A stretch of 10,149 nt of DNA. It comes from Candidatus Omnitrophota bacterium (lineage in GTDB: Bacteria; Omnitrophota; Gorgyraeia; 2-01-FULL-45-10). Every line of letters starts with the position of its first letter. Position 1 is the stretch's first letter. Below the pieces are notes generated by a model that was not told the origin of the DNA, ran no database searches, and was given only the letters and a program-made list of their open reading frames with translations. Positions 1-5,627 of the stretch are shown here, one piece after another. The stretch covers positions 1 through 10,149 of the forward strand of contig JAPLMG010000205.1 of assembly GCA_026387165.1 (NCBI GenBank). The letters run 5' to 3'. The position numbers and the translations under genes are program-made.

Positions 1-914
1 CCTCCGGCAAGGCATAAATTCTCCGAGCCGGTCTCTTCATGCACATGTTTGACGATCTTCATTATAGCCATCTCGATAACAACCTGCACCGACCTTGCAA
101 GATCCATGTGCCTCTGCTCGATCCTGGCCTCTCTTTTTCGGGGAGGCCCTCCGAATAGATCATGGAATCTTTTATTGGTCATAGTGAGGCCCGCGCAATA
201 ATTGAAATATTTCAAATTAAGCTTGAACGAACCATCCTCTTTTAAGTCTATGAGGTTATCGAGTATGGCATTAATGTAAGCGGGCTCGCCATATGGAGCC
301 AGGCCCATCAATTTATACTCGCCGGAATTCACCTTAAAGCCGCAGTAATACGTAAAGGCCGAATACAATAGTCCGAGAGAATGAGGAAAGCGTATTTCAG
401 AATAAAGTTCTATAGAATTACCTTTACCCTTGCCAAAACTGGCCGTAGCCCATTCCCCTGCTCCATCAACCGTAAGAATCGCCGCTTCATTAAAAGGTGA
501 AGGGTAAAAGGCGCTCGCCGCATGAGAATGGTGGTGTTCCGGAAAAAGGACCGTTCCGTCGAAGTCGAGCTCTTTTTGGATGTAGTCTTTTATGAATAGT
601 TTTTGTTTGATCCACGGAGGCATGGCCTGAATAAAAGACCGAAGCCCGAGGGGGGCATATGCCAAATATGTCTCTAATAAACGCTCGAATTTAATGAAAG
701 GTTTTTCGTAGAAAGCGACTATGCTTAAATCGCTATTTTTTATGCCGGCTTCGCGCAGGCAATAGTCTATGGCATTTTTCGGAAAGCCCGGATCGTGCTT
801 CTTGCGGGTAAAGCGCTCCTCCTGCGCCGCCGCTATTATCTCGCCGTCGCGCAGGATCGCCGCCGCCGCGTCATGGTAAAACGCCGATATTCCAAGGATA
901 TAGGTATTTTTCAT
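1..914 (-). CDS. NodU/CmcH-family carbamoyltransferase, N-terminal half (cut by window edge)
   Basis: Members of this family transfer a carbamoyl group from carbamoyl phosphate to a hydroxyl of a sugar or natural product, through a carbamoyl-adenylate made with ATP. The 304 visible residues match the Kae1-like N-terminal domain: YILGISAFYHDAAAA at 5-19, EERFTRKKHD at 32-41, the histidine cluster EHHHSHAASAFY at 126-137 (metal-binding His residues in this family), VDGAGEW at 149-155 and KLMGLAPYGEP at 201-211. The window ends inside the conserved LCLAGG motif. Family members are usually near 570-600 residues, so about half is missing, including the YrdC-like C-terminal domain. The ATG at 914 follows the ATPase stop by 15 bases, and an AGGA overlapping that stop is the only ribosome-site candidate. 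With the sugar enzymes to the right, a role in decorating a surface glycan is likely (inference). The family is clear; the substrate is not. Confidence 0.93.
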   Translation of the reverse strand, partial: MKNTYILGISAFYHDAAAAILRDGEIIAAAQEERFTRKKHDPGFPKNAIDYCLREAGIKNSDLSIVAFYEKPFIKFERLLETYLAYAPLGLRSFIQAMPPWIKQKLFIKDYIQKELDFDGTVLFPEHHHSHAASAFYPSPFNEAAILTVDGAGEWATASFGKGKGNSIELYSEIRFPHSLGLLYSAFTYYCGFKVNSGEYKLMGLAPYGEPAYINAILDNLIDLKEDGSFKLNLKYFNYCAGLTMTNKRFHDLFGGPPRKREARIEQRHMDLARSVQVVIEMAIMKIVKHVHEETGSENLCLAG

Positions 915-929
915 GCTAAAGCGCTGATC

Positions 930-2066
930 CTAAGACAAGAGTTCGGGTAGGCGCCTTAGCGCATCTTCTATGGGAAGAATAGAAATTTTGCCATCCCTCA
1001 TTTCGCGGCTGCCTCCATACACAAAATATGCCTTTGACATGGGGTAATCCGCAAGAAAAGACTTCAATCCTTTTAACATACCCCCGGAAATCCTGGCCGT
1101 CCGTTTAATCTCAAAAGCCCGGATCCCTCTATCCCCATATAATACAAAATCCACTTCCGTATTGTCAGCCGTCCTCCAATAGTATATTTTATAGCCTAAC
1201 CCGTAATCGGTATTTGCGGCATTGAGTTCTTGAAAAAGAAGCGTCTCCAGACTAATGCCTTCTATATCTTCGGGCATATCCAAAGGGCCCGCAGGCCTTA
1301 AGGTGCGGTAAACTCCCGCGTCAAAAAAATAGAATTTAGGATGGCTGATCATGCGCCTCTTTGCTTTTTTGACAAAAACAGGCACTCTATAAGCCATAAG
1401 CAGATCTTCTAATATTGAAAAGTAGCTTTCCACAACCTTGCGCTCAACAGAACACTCCCTGGCAACCGATGAAATATTAAGGATTGAGCCTTGCGAAAAA
1501 CTTGCTGCTTCAAGGAAACGGGCAAATCCCGCCAAATTTCTGGTTAAGCCCTCCTGCTGTATTTCCTCTTCCAGATAGGTCTTTACATAACTCTCAAGAT
1601 ATGCCTTGGGGTCCTTTTCCATATAAACACTGGGCAGCTGCCCATATGTAAGCGAAAGCCCTAAGTTAAAATCTTTGCCTAATTCCGATACGGTGAGCGG
1701 ATGCATATAACAGGTAAGGGCGCGGCCGGCCATTAAATTCTGTCCTTTTCTCTTTATCTTTCGCGCATTTGAACCGGTTAAGATAAATTTATATTTATAC
1801 TTCTCTATAAGGCGGTGAACCTCATTCAGTAGTTCGGGAACTCTTTGTACCTCATCTATAATAATCCAGTCCTTGAAACCTTCGGGGATTAAATTTTCGA
1901 GGCGTTGCGGATTAGCCAGAAGGTTATTAAAAAGCTCCGCCTCTAATAAATCCACATATACGGCTTTGGGGAAAGCGGCCTTTACCCACGTGGTCTTGCC
2001 TGTGCCTCGCGGGCCAAATAAGAAGAAACTTTTACCTTCAGGCGAGTGAATTAATCTGGAATACAT
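930..2066 (-). CDS. AAA-type ATPase with C-terminal DUF4143 domain
   Basis: This 378-residue protein has the typical ATPase_AAA_14 plus DUF4143 layout. Walker A is GPRGTGKTT at 18-26 and Walker B is WIIIDEVQ at 67-74. A sensor-1-like TGSNARK follows at 97-103, with a possible arginine finger in GRAL near 115. A winged-helix-like stretch spans about 190-225. The C-terminal domain ends in EVDFVL (304-309) followed by FEIKRT (318-323). The E304, D306, E319 and K321 pattern resembles a PD-(D/E)xK nuclease-like core. The family is very common in bacteria and archaea, often as lone genes, and its physiological role is not established. A promoter sits directly upstream with almost no room for a leader. 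The downstream carbamoyltransferase starts 15 bases after the stop, so the two are probably co-transcribed. The family call is firm; function is unknown. Confidence 0.93.
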   Translation of the reverse strand: MYSRLIHSPEGKSFFLFGPRGTGKTTWVKAAFPKAVYVDLLEAELFNNLLANPQRLENLIPEGFKDWIIIDEVQRVPELLNEVHRLIEKYKYKFILTGSNARKIKRKGQNLMAGRALTCYMHPLTVSELGKDFNLGLSLTYGQLPSVYMEKDPKAYLESYVKTYLEEEIQQEGLTRNLAGFARFLEAASFSQGSILNISSVARECSVERKVVESYFSILEDLLMAYRVPVFVKKAKRRMISHPKFYFFDAGVYRTLRPAGPLDMPEDIEGISLETLLFQELNAANTDYGLGYKIYYWRTADNTEVDFVLYGDRGIRAFEIKRTARISGGMLKGLKSFLADYPMSKAYFVYGGSREMRDGKISILPIEDALRRLPELLS

Positions 2067-2072
2067 AGTTCC

Positions 2073-2100
2073 ATTTTACACGTATTTTTGGAGTTGTCAA
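2073..2100 (-). promoter_or_regulatory. Sigma70-type promoter for the DUF4143 ATPase gene
   Basis: On the minus strand a TTGACA (2095-2100) is followed after 16 bases by TAAAAT (2073-2078). Only six bases, GGAACT, separate the -10 box from the ATG at 2066. The expected transcription start therefore falls on or next to the A of the ATG, giving a leaderless or nearly leaderless mRNA. No separate ribosome-binding site fits in the space. Confidence 0.6.
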
Positions 2101-2122
2101 TAGTAAAGTTGCTCATCTTTGC

Positions 2123-2165
2123 CCGGCGATTATCATGATAAATGCCGGAATCGTCCCTAATTCCG
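2123..2165. promoter_or_regulatory. Overlapping inverted repeats upstream of the ATPase promoter
   Basis: A 26-base near-palindrome (2123-2148) has outer arms CCGGC and GCCGG and a perfect 12-base core, TTATCATGATAA. Only the two base pairs between arm and core fail to match. A second inverted repeat, CGGAAT then 8 bases then ATTCCG (2146-2165), shares three bases with it, so the two hairpins would compete in RNA. It lies just past the peptidase stop and upstream of the ATPase -35 box. It could be an operator or a transcript-end structure. No T-run supports an intrinsic terminator. Confidence 0.4.
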
Positions 2166-2169
2166 ACTG

Positions 2170-2967
2170 TTAAGCATACCTGACCAATACTTCTTCTATC
2201 TTCCTCACCAATGCCATGGGGTTTTCGATCAGATCTGTGGCACTCCAGGCATCGACACAATATTGTCTCATATAGTCGTAGGTTAAATAGCCGTATCCTT
2301 CGTCTCCCCAGTCATCGCCCCAGGAGTTTTTGAACTTGAAGAGTTTTTTTGTATCGTCATAACCGACGATACATATGGCATGGCCGCCCTGATACTGGTC
2401 GGACTTTTTCGGCATAGGTATCAAGCCGGTTTTAGAGGCCTTCTTCGTAAACCATGACTCATATACATCAACACCCGCTATGAACGGGCCGTTAACCACA
2501 AGGCTTCTCTTCATCTCTGTAATGGTCTTAAGCCGCGCATAGGCTTTTACCTTGTATTTTACCGCCGCTTTATCCGCGCCTGTCTTTGGCTTGTCTGTTT
2601 GATGCGGACGATATGGCCAATAGCTCTCGGGAGGTGTTCCGAATTTCAGCAACATCTTCATTGCTACCCTGGGATACGTACCTTCCTCATCGGGACTGCC
2701 ATCATTTTGCTTGCAAAGGCTGTAAGTATACCGCGGAGAAAGCTCCATCGTCTTCTTGTATTCTTTTGAATCCTGATATTCTTTTACACCTACCACGCTC
2801 GCAAAAGCAACGCATGTTCCCTCATCCCCCTGATTTCTAACCGGTGTCATATCGGTACCATAATCGATCTTGACGGGCAATGGTATGGGAGGCAGGACCA
2901 ACCTCATTGGAATATCACGCAGATCACGAGGATCTTTAAGGCAGCCTAATCTATGCATTTTTCCCAT
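2170..2967 (-). CDS. Papain-like (C1 family) cysteine peptidase
   Basis: The 265-residue protein carries a complete papain-type active site. The oxyanion Gln is Q46 in PVRNQGDEGTC, the nucleophile is C52 in TCVAFA, the catalytic His is H196 in QGGHAICIVGYDD, and the Asn is N214 in FKFKNSWGDDWGDEGYGYL. There is no signal peptide or membrane segment. Only about 40 residues precede the catalytic region, too few for a long inhibitory propeptide, so it looks like a short cytoplasmic C1 enzyme. The start overlaps the end of the small upstream frame (stop at 2951) by 17 bases. The nearest good Shine-Dalgarno, AAAGGAG at 2981-2987, is 13 bases from the ATG, which suggests translational coupling. An in-frame ATG three codons in is an alternative start. 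The substrate is unknown. Confidence 0.93.
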   Translation of the reverse strand: MGKMHRLGCLKDPRDLRDIPMRLVLPPIPLPVKIDYGTDMTPVRNQGDEGTCVAFASVVGVKEYQDSKEYKKTMELSPRYTYSLCKQNDGSPDEEGTYPRVAMKMLLKFGTPPESYWPYRPHQTDKPKTGADKAAVKYKVKAYARLKTITEMKRSLVVNGPFIAGVDVYESWFTKKASKTGLIPMPKKSDQYQGGHAICIVGYDDTKKLFKFKNSWGDDWGDEGYGYLTYDYMRQYCVDAWSATDLIENPMALVRKIEEVLVRYA

Positions 2968-3109
2968 AACTTGGCACCATCTCCTTTATCTTCTTTATGA
3001 TCTTCTCTTCGTCCATTAAATTAGCCAATCGCTCCAGAATTTTTATGTCCTTACGCAATTGAGCCGGATCAAAACTATCAGGCTGCGCAATACGAAACGC
3101 CGCATCCAC
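2951..3109 (-). CDS. Small protein of unknown function, possibly 5'-truncated
   Basis: This frame ends at a TAG (2951) inside the peptidase start region, overlapping it by 17 bases. It is open back to 3238, where a TAG lies in a repeat element, giving 95 residues but no ATG near the beginning. I mark the in-frame GTG at 3109 as a provisional start (52 residues); the next ATG, at 3016, would leave 21. The open stretch reads like a real soluble helical protein, with segments such as EVAILQDGIKKIDSHLVDAA and a charged Lys/Glu-rich end. I do not recognise the family. Position and overlap suggest it works with the peptidase, but nothing in the sequence proves that. It may instead be the surviving 3' end of a longer gene cut by the repeat at 3223-3275. 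Confidence 0.4.
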   Translation of the reverse strand: MDAAFRIAQPDSFDPAQLRKDIKILERLANLMDEEKIIKKIKEMVPSYGKNA

Positions 3110-3222
3110 AAGGTGACTATCAATCTTCTTAATCCCATCCTGCAGAATAGCTACTTCCTTCCCCGCGGATACCCCTCTTAAACCAATTCCGCAAAGCTTG
3201 ATGCCAGTCTCAAATGTATAAG

Positions 3223-3247
3223 AATAAAGGGGACGGTTCTATTTATT
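3223..3247. repeat. Short inverted-repeat element with GGGGACGGTTCT core
   Basis: The arms AATAAA (3223-3228) and TTTATT (3242-3247) enclose the core GGGGACGGTTCTA. The element sits where the small frame upstream of the peptidase loses its reading frame, and it overlaps the next palindromic repeat by three bases. It occurs once in this window, so its status as a dispersed repeat is inferred from its form and context. Confidence 0.45.
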
Positions 3248-3275
3248 ACAGCGGGCGTTTAAACGTCCACTACAT
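3245..3275. repeat. Palindromic repeat, ATTACAG type (diverged third copy)
   Basis: The layout is ATTACAG, then the stem GGGCGTTT/AAACGTCC, then CTACA. It matches the two copies near 6855 and 8468 at both ends, while the stem sequence differs but still pairs, with one G-T. It starts two bases after the RNA ligase stop codon, so it could also form the 3' end of the hip-ligase transcript. There is no T-run. Confidence 0.6.
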
Positions 3276-3277
3276 AC

Positions 3278-4024
3278 TCAATCAAACTTTTCCTGTTCTT
3301 CTACCTCGTCGCGGCCTTTTTTATCGTACCCGAAGATCTCAATTCCCGCATAAAACCAGTCGAACATATCACGTCTCAGCTTGGCCATGAAAACATGGCC
3401 AGCCGCCTTGCGCTTCAGGCTGTAAAACACCACGCCCTCGGCTAAGACGTGGCCTTCGAGGCCTTTTTTGGAGGCGATCTTCTGGTAAAAACGGGAATGC
3501 AGGCCGTCCCTGAACCACGAATTCCAGTTATCAAAAGTCCGAGCGTGCTCATGGAACGACCGGTAACTCAAGGAGCCAATCGCCTTTTCAAAGGGATACC
3601 ACTCATGAAAATCGAGCTTGTAGGGATTGCCCTGCACCTTGGGGCCGATGCACTCCCCGGACTGTTCACCTTCCGCCTGGACATACCCTTTCCCGATCGA
3701 ACGGAAGATGCCTTCGATGAGAAAAGTCTTGCCGCTCATGATCTGCAGGGGGTCAATCACGTTCTTCCGGTTCTGAAGCGCGACTAAGCGCCCATTTTCG
3801 GTCTTGATCTTGATGTTGGTACCGTTGAGTTTTTCCACGGCGATCGTGTCGTCGTCATCGAAGACCCATTCAAACCCCGGATTCACTCGGTCCACCACAA
3901 GATAAGCCTCGGGCAAGCGCAGGTTGCACCGGCTGCCCGCTTGCTTAAAGTGGTCCTTATTGACCGGGAAGGTCTGCCGGATGAACGGACACTGAATCTT
4001 CGGAAAATCATTCAACATTTCCAT
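3278..4024 (-). CDS. Rnl2-like RNA ligase family protein (stand-alone nucleotidyltransferase domain)
   Basis: RNA ligases adenylate a lysine with ATP, pass AMP to a 5' phosphate end, and seal it to a 3' hydroxyl. This 248-residue protein shows the expected motifs in order. Motif I is EKLNGTN at 64-70, with K65 the predicted nucleotidyl lysine. Motif III is SGECIGPKVQGNPYKL at 122-137, motif IIIa is HEWYPF at 140-145, motif IV is EGVVFY at 196-201, and motif V is MAKLRRD at 213-219. Its length equals only the catalytic domain; T4 Rnl2 is longer because of a C-terminal domain that is absent here. The ATG at 4024 lies two bases past the hipT stop, with GGGAG inside the end of hipT, so the gene is the fourth member of the hip operon. 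It is clearly more GC-rich than hipT. The superfamily is well supported; substrate and in vivo role are not known. Confidence 0.85.
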   Translation of the reverse strand: MEMLNDFPKIQCPFIRQTFPVNKDHFKQAGSRCNLRLPEAYLVVDRVNPGFEWVFDDDDTIAVEKLNGTNIKIKTENGRLVALQNRKNVIDPLQIMSGKTFLIEGIFRSIGKGYVQAEGEQSGECIGPKVQGNPYKLDFHEWYPFEKAIGSLSYRSFHEHARTFDNWNSWFRDGLHSRFYQKIASKKGLEGHVLAEGVVFYSLKRKAAGHVFMAKLRRDMFDWFYAGIEIFGYDKKGRDEVEEQEKFD

Positions 4025-4026
4025 AG

Positions 4027-4914
4027 TTACTCCCGTATAAATAAAGGTATTTTCATACGCGACAAACGCTCTTTAATAATATCGATAAATTGCTCTCGAG
4101 CCTCTTCCTTGATCTCAGAATTCTTAATTATCGTTTTCATCAGATTTAAACACTTTTTAAATTTATCATATCGAATTTTTATAGGTATATTTAAATAATC
4201 CGCCAACTTATCAAAATCTTCTTTTTTCAAATGATCCTTTTTACCATTAACGGCCAAAGCGGAATCCTCTTCGCCCGGAATCGCCAATTTTGAACAGACA
4301 ATATCATAGGCGGGTGTCAAACGAATAGTTTCGTTATCCAGGTATGCGATTGAATAATTTTTTAAATGAGCGTCTCCATTCCCTATAATAAAATTAAAAA
4401 CAACTCTCTCAAAAAATAATTGCGCATCATATCCGGGCGCTGTCGATATTTCTTTTAACTTACGCCCAATTTGCTCAACGGAACCTTTGTATTTATCTCC
4501 CGGAGCTAAAATTTGGAAAAAATCTTCCTGATGTATTTTTATGCCTGATTTTCTGTCAAATCTTTTCACAATATATGCTAAGCTTCCGTCCTTTAAAGGC
4601 AATAGACAATGGGGCGGGACATCTATCCCGAACTCTGCCGCCATATCCATACAACACTGCTCATTCTCGGGAATATTCGGAAAAGCCTGATTTTGTGGTT
4701 TTAAAATATATTCTCCGCCTTCGGCAGCAGAAATGAGCGAATTATTTTTTCTGTCAAGCTTCACGGATAATTTTGGCTGAACCCCGGAGATAGATAACTT
4801 TCCCGTTAATTGCTGCGCTTCCCGAGAAATATCCTGCAGCCTAAATTCTATTATTGGCGGATCAGAAGCGTCAAACATCTCCTTGATAAGCTTCTTATTC
4901 ATTTTTAGACTCAT
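4027..4914 (-). CDS. hipT: HipT-like serine/threonine kinase toxin (HipA kinase core)
   Basis: HipA-family toxins phosphorylate aminoacyl-tRNA synthetases (HipA acts on GltX, HipT on TrpS) and stop translation. This 295-residue protein is the kinase core without the HipA N-subdomain. The glycine-rich loop reads LSISGVQPKLSV (40-51), and the SIS at 41-43 matches the two-serine autophosphorylation motif described for HipT. K72 in YILKPQ is the predicted ATP-contact lysine, and VKRFDR is at 116-121. The catalytic loop GNGDAHLKN (178-186) supplies D181 and N186, and PAYDIV (201-206) supplies the metal-binding D204. All key residues are present, so the toxin should be active. The start overlaps hipS by 20 bases; an in-frame ATG four codons later (4902, overlap 8) is also plausible. 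The gene is very AT-rich. The family is certain; the target synthetase is not determinable. Confidence 0.93.
   Translation of the reverse strand: MSLKMNKKLIKEMFDASDPPIIEFRLQDISREAQQLTGKLSISGVQPKLSVKLDRKNNSLISAAEGGEYILKPQNQAFPNIPENEQCCMDMAAEFGIDVPPHCLLPLKDGSLAYIVKRFDRKSGIKIHQEDFFQILAPGDKYKGSVEQIGRKLKEISTAPGYDAQLFFERVVFNFIIGNGDAHLKNYSIAYLDNETIRLTPAYDIVCSKLAIPGEEDSALAVNGKKDHLKKEDFDKLADYLNIPIKIRYDKFKKCLNLMKTIIKNSEIKEEAREQFIDIIKERLSRMKIPLFIRE
4030..4034 (-). promoter_or_regulatory. Ribosome-binding site of the RNA ligase gene, inside the hipT end
   Basis: GGGAG on the minus strand is followed by five bases, TAACT, and the ATG at 4024. The hipT stop codon TAA lies within the spacer. This fixes the ligase start and indicates that the ligase is translated by ribosomes terminating on hipT or loading beside it. 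Confidence 0.7.
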
Positions 4915-5245
4915 CTCCCATTTTTCGAACAGTTACAGCGCCGATTGTATCTACGCCCGTAGTGCAAAGCAAAAGGCCGAACAAGTCTTCCCTGTCGACC
5001 TTTTGCACAGCCGTAACAATATCTAGATACCAGCCTTCCGGTAAAAGGCCCTTAAAAAAAGAGAATAGCTCTTTAGATTTATAGGGATCTTCCCTGGGAG
5101 GCAATGATATCGAAATAGGTATATTCTTTTTTAAAAACTCTTTGTCGTACTCAAAAATATATCCATCTTTTGCCTCAGTGATATATCCGGCAAAATCCTT
5201 ATTGTAAAAAACCTGCGCTTTTCTAAATTCTTCCATTGTTTTCAT
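4895..5245 (-). CDS. hipS: HipS-like protein (HipA N-subdomain), putative HipT-neutralising antitoxin
   Basis: This 116-residue protein corresponds to the N-subdomain 1 of full-length HipA, encoded separately as in the E. coli O127 HipBST system, where HipS is the antitoxin that blocks HipT. Diagnostic stretches are PISISLPPRE at 43-52, FFKGLLPEGWYLD at 63-75 and DLFGLLLCTTGVDTIGAV at 87-104. As I recall, HipS inhibits HipT by inserting a conserved tryptophan into the kinase active site; W72 in PEGW is the candidate here. The reading frame overlaps hipB by 23 bases and hipT by 20, so all three are translationally linked. There is no clear Shine-Dalgarno, consistent with coupling. An in-frame ATG at 5236 is an alternative start. 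The gene is intact, not a frameshifted hipA. Confidence 0.9.
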   Translation of the reverse strand: MKTMEEFRKAQVFYNKDFAGYITEAKDGYIFEYDKEFLKKNIPISISLPPREDPYKSKELFSFFKGLLPEGWYLDIVTAVQKVDREDLFGLLLCTTGVDTIGAVTVRKMGDESKNE

Positions 5246-5441
5246 TACGCGCTATTTCTAAATGGAGCCCTAAAAAATCCAAAACCTGATTAAGCTTATC
5301 TAATCGAACAGTGGCCTTCCCTTTTTCAAGTTCCCGTAAAAAACGCAAACCAACTCCCGATCTTCTCGCGAAATCGATCTGATTTAAACCCAGTTTTTTT
5401 CGTAACTTTTTAATCTGTATATTTATTGGAGGCTGAGCCAT
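5223..5441 (-). CDS. hipB: HipB-like XRE-family DNA-binding protein
   Basis: The 72-residue protein is one Cro/C1-type helix-turn-helix domain: QIKKLRKKLGLNQIDFARRS at 9-28 carries the first helices, GVGLRFLRELEKGKATV at 29-45 the recognition helix and turn, and LDKLNQVLDFLGLHLEI at 48-64 the closing helices used for dimerisation. It is the likely repressor of the hip operon, and three palindrome-like sites with ATACC/GGTAT arms lie in the 100 bases upstream of its start. In HipBST systems HipB contributes to neutralisation and regulation, while HipS carries the main antitoxin activity. The ATG at 5441 has no visible ribosome-binding site and lies close to a predicted -10 box, so it may be read from a leaderless mRNA. 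Family and role are well supported by sequence and position. Confidence 0.92.
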   Translation of the reverse strand: MAQPPINIQIKKLRKKLGLNQIDFARRSGVGLRFLRELEKGKATVRLDKLNQVLDFLGLHLEIARNENNGRI

Positions 5442-5450
5442 AGCAGTAAT

Positions 5451-5479
5451 AATATACCACCTTTCGGGTATAATTGCAA
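5451..5479 (-). promoter_or_regulatory. Candidate promoter of the hip operon
   Basis: On the minus strand TTGCAA (5474-5479) is followed after 17 bases by TATATT (5451-5456). The hipB ATG at 5441 is nine bases past the -10 box, leaving a leader of about three bases at most. The operator-like site at 5453-5472 lies inside this promoter, so HipB bound there would exclude RNA polymerase. Confidence 0.5.
5453..5472. promoter_or_regulatory. Operator-like inverted repeat, proximal to hipB
   Basis: TATACC, eight bases, then GGTATA. The layout resembles the TATCC-N8-GGATA operators known for E. coli HipB. It overlaps the -10 box and spacer of the predicted promoter. Confidence 0.55.
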
Positions 5480-5495
5480 GTTTTTTATGAATTAT

Positions 5496-5514
5496 TATAC
5501 CCTATTGGGACATA
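5496..5514. promoter_or_regulatory. Operator-like imperfect palindrome, middle site
   Basis: The left half, TATACCCTAT, shares ATACCCTAT with the distal perfect palindrome. The right half, TGGGACATA, is degenerate. Its centre is about 31 bases, close to three helical turns, from the centre of the distal site and about 42 bases from the proximal site. Confidence 0.5.
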
Positions 5515-5526
5515 TTATAGATATAG

Positions 5527-5544
5527 CATACCCTATAGGGTATG
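5527..5544. promoter_or_regulatory. Operator-like perfect palindrome, distal site
   Basis: CATACCCTATAGGGTATG is a perfect 18-base palindrome. It carries the ATACC and GGTAT half-sites seen at the other two sites but with six bases between them instead of eight. It is the best candidate for high-affinity HipB binding and ends 14 bases before the next repeat element. Confidence 0.6.
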
Positions 5545-5557
5545 TTGTGTAGAATTA

Positions 5558-5603
5558 GATTCCCGCTCCCCGTTTTCACGGGGACAAGTTTCGCGGGAAT
5601 GAC
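5558..5603. repeat. Composite palindromic repeat, ATTCCCGC type with internal hairpin
   Basis: The outer ends are GATTCCCGCT and GCGGGAATGAC, the same as the two copies at 8508-8568. Here about 22-25 extra bases sit between the arms and form their own stem, TCCCCGT with ACGGGGA around TTTC. It lies between the aminotransferase stop and the hip operators. Confidence 0.6.
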
Positions 5604-5627
5604 ACGGGGCGGGGATGACATTACAAC

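Noticed and set aside
2051..2260. 69-residue minus-strand frame between peptidase and ATPase
   Set aside because: It overlaps the ends of two firmly identified genes and runs through the palindrome and promoter; composition is not protein-like.
3449..3787. 112-residue open frame on the plus strand
   Set aside because: It is antisense to the RNA ligase, whose motifs prove the minus-strand frame; the translation has no recognisable features.
4895..5245. hipS/hipT as a frameshifted hipA pseudogene
   Set aside because: Both parts are complete at the known HipS/HipT boundary, overlap with proper starts, and keep all catalytic residues, as in HipBST systems.
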